A stretch of 9,928 bases of DNA from Bacteroidales bacterium UBA4353 (GTDB lineage: Bacteria > Bacteroidota > Bacteroidia > Bacteroidales > Paludibacteraceae): positions 737 to 10,664 of the forward strand of contig DGSV01000034.1 of NCBI GenBank assembly GCA_002394025.1. Reading direction: 5' to 3'. The notes beneath the pieces are model-generated. The model had not been told where the DNA came from and searched no databases. It saw nothing but the letters and a program-made list of their open reading frames with translations. This document shows, in pieces, positions 7,472 to 9,928 of this stretch. Within the stretch, counting starts at the first letter, position 1. Each line of letters begins with the position of its first letter. A program made the position numbers and the translations under genes.

Positions 7472-9058
7472 TTAGAAACGAACTCCGAAAGTAACCAAAA
7501 CTGAATGTCTGTTATTGCGTATTGAAGCTGCTTGAGGCTGATAAGCGTCATCAAGCAGTTGTTCATTATCGGCGTATGCTCCGGCGGCATAGCTATAAAA
7601 ATCGCTTTTGTAGGTCTTGAACTGATAGGCGATATCCACGAGCCACCATGTACCCCTCACCCCAAAGCCGGCGCTGGCATAATCAGCGGATTTACATATC
7701 TCATATTCGCTATCGAGGCGCACGGTATTATATCGCAGCAGCCTCTGGGCATTACGCTCGGTATTAGGCAATTGCCGAGCATAGCCAAGGCGGATTGCTA
7801 TGCCTTCTACGGGTGTGTATTCTGCACCTATCTTCAGGGTATGCATATTACGCGCTGTTGACTTAATACCATTATTGGCATCTGCAAAGGCCTCGGGGTC
7901 GCTCTTGTCGCGGAACTTGAGTCCCTGGTAACGGTCGAGTTCATACTGCAAACTTATTATTGCTTTTTGTTTGATTAGGAATGCCGCTCCAGCAGTGACT
8001 TTCATAGGGCTGCGGAAGCGGTATGCGAGGTCGCTGCCACCGCCTTCGGGAGTGACGAAATTGCCTTTGGTATCATCATTGATAAAATAATCCACAGCTG
8101 CCTCATTATAATCCTTAAGGCGATATAGGGTTACGGATTGTATTGAAGCCGCCAAGCGCATCCAGTCGGTGGGAGCTCCCATGAGTCCAAGCGAGAAGTT
8201 AACACCGGTGCCTGTTGTTTCCACCACATTATCAATCTGGAAGTTACCCTCATTCTCGAAACGCTCGGCATAAGTCGAACTCATTCTGTAACGCAAGGTA
8301 CGAATACCGATGCCCACACCAAAGAACAGGTAGTTATTGACATTTCCACCCCATGAAAAGGCATATTGGTTTATGCCTCCGTTTTCGCTAAGAGCATGTT
8401 TATGCCGCACTCTCTCGTCAGTTCCCAACAGCGAATACATAGGAGCGTCGGCATCTTGAGCGGCATTGAGTAGATAGGCTTGATAGGCAGCCACGGAAAG
8501 CCACCCGACATTGACATTACCGAAGGGGTCGTTTTCCGATGACAGCATTTTGGCATTCACACCGCCGGTGTTGGCTTGCAGTTCCGCAAGTCTGGTGAGA
8601 GATGCCGCGGTACCGAGTTGACCGGTAGCGGTTCCTACTGTGAAAGAGCGCCTAAAGTCGTAGATATGGTCGTAGGTGAACGACAGGCTATTGGTAATAA
8701 GCCCCCGTGTACGATTTTTCTTGCCTCCGAAATTAATGACAAATGCCGCCTGCTGGGCATTAAAGCGATGTTGGAAATCTTCTCTGCTGACACCCATTGA
8801 TTTTGTGTTCGTCTGCTTGAGATTATATCCGAGCGTGAACGTTACTTCCGAACGCCGGTATATACCCAACGCCGCGGGATTATCCTTGATTGCCGAAGCA
8901 TCGCCTCCTATAGCCGAGAAAGCACCAGCCATAGCTGTGTAGCGCGCTGTGCCAGCTATGTCAGAGGGTGTCATGCGCAAGGCGTCAAACTCATCCTGCG
9001 ATAACATAGGCAGGCTTAACAATAAAGTTGTAAGTAGCGATAATAATTTCCTGTTCAT
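7472..9058 (-). CDS. FadL/OMPP1-like outer membrane beta-barrel protein
   Basis: A 528-residue exported protein. It begins with a signal peptide (MNRK, then a Leu-rich core to about residue 19, with likely cleavage near LSQ-DE). A conserved stretch follows, RYTAMAGAFSAIGGDASAIK and then DNPAAL (39-64), as in the OMPP1/FadL/TodX-like proteins of Bacteroidota, some of which are annotated as hemin receptors. The rest alternates polar and hydrophobic residues with many aromatic girdle residues (Tyr, Phe, Trp), and the protein ends in VTFGVRF; a terminal Phe is the usual beta-barrel assembly signal. The expected location is the outer membrane, as a channel for hydrophobic or other small molecules, but the ligand is unknown. 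A near-match -7 element (TAAATTTC, 9075 to 9068) lies just upstream without a clear -33. The gene follows the small secreted protein by 14 bases and precedes sbcD by 10 bases. Confidence 0.85.
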   Translation of the reverse strand: MNRKLLSLLTTLLLSLPMLSQDEFDALRMTPSDIAGTARYTAMAGAFSAIGGDASAIKDNPAALGIYRRSEVTFTLGYNLKQTNTKSMGVSREDFQHRFNAQQAAFVINFGGKKNRTRGLITNSLSFTYDHIYDFRRSFTVGTATGQLGTAASLTRLAELQANTGGVNAKMLSSENDPFGNVNVGWLSVAAYQAYLLNAAQDADAPMYSLLGTDERVRHKHALSENGGINQYAFSWGGNVNNYLFFGVGIGIRTLRYRMSSTYAERFENEGNFQIDNVVETTGTGVNFSLGLMGAPTDWMRLAASIQSVTLYRLKDYNEAAVDYFINDDTKGNFVTPEGGGSDLAYRFRSPMKVTAGAAFLIKQKAIISLQYELDRYQGLKFRDKSDPEAFADANNGIKSTARNMHTLKIGAEYTPVEGIAIRLGYARQLPNTERNAQRLLRYNTVRLDSEYEICKSADYASAGFGVRGTWWLVDIAYQFKTYKSDFYSYAAGAYADNEQLLDDAYQPQAASIRNNRHSVLVTFGVRF

Positions 9059-9072
9059 AGTCTTGCTGAAAT

Positions 9073-9387
9073 TTATTTACCACGCACACTATCACTCGCT
9101 TTATCTTGCTGATGATCCTTTGCGGGATTTTTCATCACATCATCGTGTGCATTATCTTGGGCGGTACGTTTTTCTGTTGCTTGCTGTTGCGCTTCAACAT
9201 CAGTAAAATTGAGTCGCTTGGCGCCTTTTCTGAAGTCCTGCTCCTTGAGTTCCTGTTCGCTTTTGTCAACAGCGGCTTTGCGTGCCATAGATGGTGTGAC
9301 ATACGTGTCATCAACAACTTGCGCTGCAGAAAACATGGTCAATCCTACAAAGGCAACGGCAAAGATATATTTTAAGTGTGCTAACAT
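9073..9387 (-). CDS. Small secreted, highly charged protein of unknown function
   Basis: A 104-residue protein that I do not recognise. Residues 1-22 look like a signal peptide: a Lys near the start, the hydrophobic core YIFAVAFVGLTMF, and an Ala-rich cleavage region (FSAA before Q23). The mature part of about 80 residues is hydrophilic, rich in Lys, Asp, Glu, Gln and Ala, has no Cys, and looks helical or disordered (for example DKSEQELKEQDFRKGAKR at about 41-58). Without a lipobox Cys it is not a lipoprotein, so it should be periplasmic or released. Its ATG lies inside the end of trpS (7-base overlap, different frame), and the outer membrane protein starts 14 bases after its stop. A role next to the outer membrane protein, for example as a periplasmic partner, is inference from position only. 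The intact signal peptide and operon spacing support a real gene. Confidence 0.7.
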   Translation of the reverse strand: MLAHLKYIFAVAFVGLTMFSAAQVVDDTYVTPSMARKAAVDKSEQELKEQDFRKGAKRLNFTDVEAQQQATEKRTAQDNAHDDVMKNPAKDHQQDKASDSVRGK

Positions 9388-9928
9388 GTTCTAAAACCTA
9401 TTATTTTTCTTACTTCCGCCAGTGTTTTGGCAGCGTGTTCGCGTGCTTTTTCCGCACCTCTCATCGCTATTCTGTCGAGCAATTCGGTGTCAGCCATGAA
9501 GGTTTCTATCCTTTCTCTGATAGGAGCGCAGAAGGCATTGATATCCGCGGCAAGCTGTTTTTTGAGATCGCCATAACGTATCTGACAGGCATTGTACTGG
9601 TCATTAAAATAGTCGTAAGTCTGCTTATCTGATACTATTTCGAGCATGGTGAATAGATTGGCTATCGGCTCCGGTTTCTGCTGATTAGGTTCTGTAGGAC
9701 CTGCATCGGTGACAGCCTTCATGACTTTTTTGCGAATCGTGGCCTCGTCATCCTTGAGATATATGGCATTACCTTCGCTTTTTCCCATCTTGCCGGAGCC
9801 ATCAAGCCCCGGGACCTTGATGGCCTGCTCCGAGTAATGAAACGACTCGGGTTCTTTGAAGAAGTCAACATTATAAATTCTGTTGAAACGTCTTGCGAAT
9901 AACCGCGCCATCTCCATGTTTTGTTCCT
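9381..9928 (-). CDS. trpS: Tryptophanyl-tRNA synthetase, C-terminal part (runs off right edge)
   Basis: The last 182 or so codons of a class I aminoacyl-tRNA synthetase that charges tRNA-Trp with tryptophan in the cytoplasm. The frame stays open past the internal Met at 9917 to the window edge, reading EQNMEMARLFARRFN. That matches the conserved region just after the GxDQ motif of TrpRS, so the Met is not the true start. The KMSKS loop, which binds ATP, appears as KMGKS within SGKMGKSEGNAIYL, a variant I associate with Bacteroidota enzymes. It is followed by AVTDAGPTEPNQ and a helical anticodon-binding region ending IGFRTC. The N-terminal Rossmann part with the HIGH motif lies beyond the edge. 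The stop overlaps the next gene's start by 7 bases (ACATGTTAG is read in both frames), placing trpS at the head, or at least upstream, of the sbcDC cluster. Confidence 0.95.
   Translation of the reverse strand, partial: EQNMEMARLFARRFNRIYNVDFFKEPESFHYSEQAIKVPGLDGSGKMGKSEGNAIYLKDDEATIRKKVMKAVTDAGPTEPNQQKPEPIANLFTMLEIVSDKQTYDYFNDQYNACQIRYGDLKKQLAADINAFCAPIRERIETFMADTELLDRIAMRGAEKAREHAAKTLAEVRKIIGFRTC

Noticed and set aside
9381..9917. A complete 178-residue gene starting at the Met at 9917
   Set aside because: The frame continues upstream to the edge with conserved TrpRS residues (EQN before MEMAR), so this is an internal Met of a truncated trpS.

Overview
The window looks like ordinary chromosomal DNA from a member of the Bacteroidota, most likely the Bacteroidales (a Bacteroides, Prevotella or Muribaculaceae-like gut anaerobe). 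Three things point there. No start codon is preceded by a convincing Shine-Dalgarno sequence. The one clear promoter region carries TAnnTTTG elements, the Bacteroidota -7 consensus. The proteins also resemble Bacteroidales versions of their families, for example a TrpRS with KMGKS and a BadF-type sugar kinase. I saw no transposase, integrase, tRNA, rRNA, CRISPR array or phage gene.

Layout. (1) 1-1164, minus strand: a BadF-type kinase, probably N-acetylglucosamine kinase, followed 58 bases downstream by the N-terminal part of a short-chain dehydrogenase that runs off the left edge. (2) 1165-1253: a short divergent promoter region with two interleaved promoters. (3) 1254-3336, plus strand: a tightly coupled operon of a DUF975 membrane protein, a SpoU/TrmH-family RNA 2'-O-methyltransferase and an NfsA-like nitroreductase, each gene overlapping the next by 1-4 bases. 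(4) 3350-9928, minus strand: a five-gene head-to-tail cluster in the order trpS (3' part only), a small secreted charged protein, a FadL/OMPP1-like outer membrane protein, sbcD and sbcC. Its junctions are a 7-base overlap, gaps of 14 and 10 bases, and a 4-base overlap. The plus and minus operons converge with only 13 bases between their stop codons.

How the genes work together. SbcD (Mre11-like nuclease) and SbcC (Rad50-like ATPase with a zinc hook) form the SbcCD complex, which processes DNA hairpins and blocked ends. Both proteins have all the expected motifs. The less explained part is the pair upstream of them: a 104-residue secreted, highly charged protein of unknown function and a 528-residue outer membrane beta-barrel, apparently transcribed with trpS and sbcDC. 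The DUF975, methyltransferase and nitroreductase genes look translationally coupled, but nothing in the sequence shows a common pathway.

The coding layout is housekeeping in character and I see no strong evidence for a novel system. The points most worth a second look are the small secreted protein with its outer membrane neighbour, the interleaved divergent promoters, and a 16-base perfect palindrome upstream of the dehydrogenase gene.
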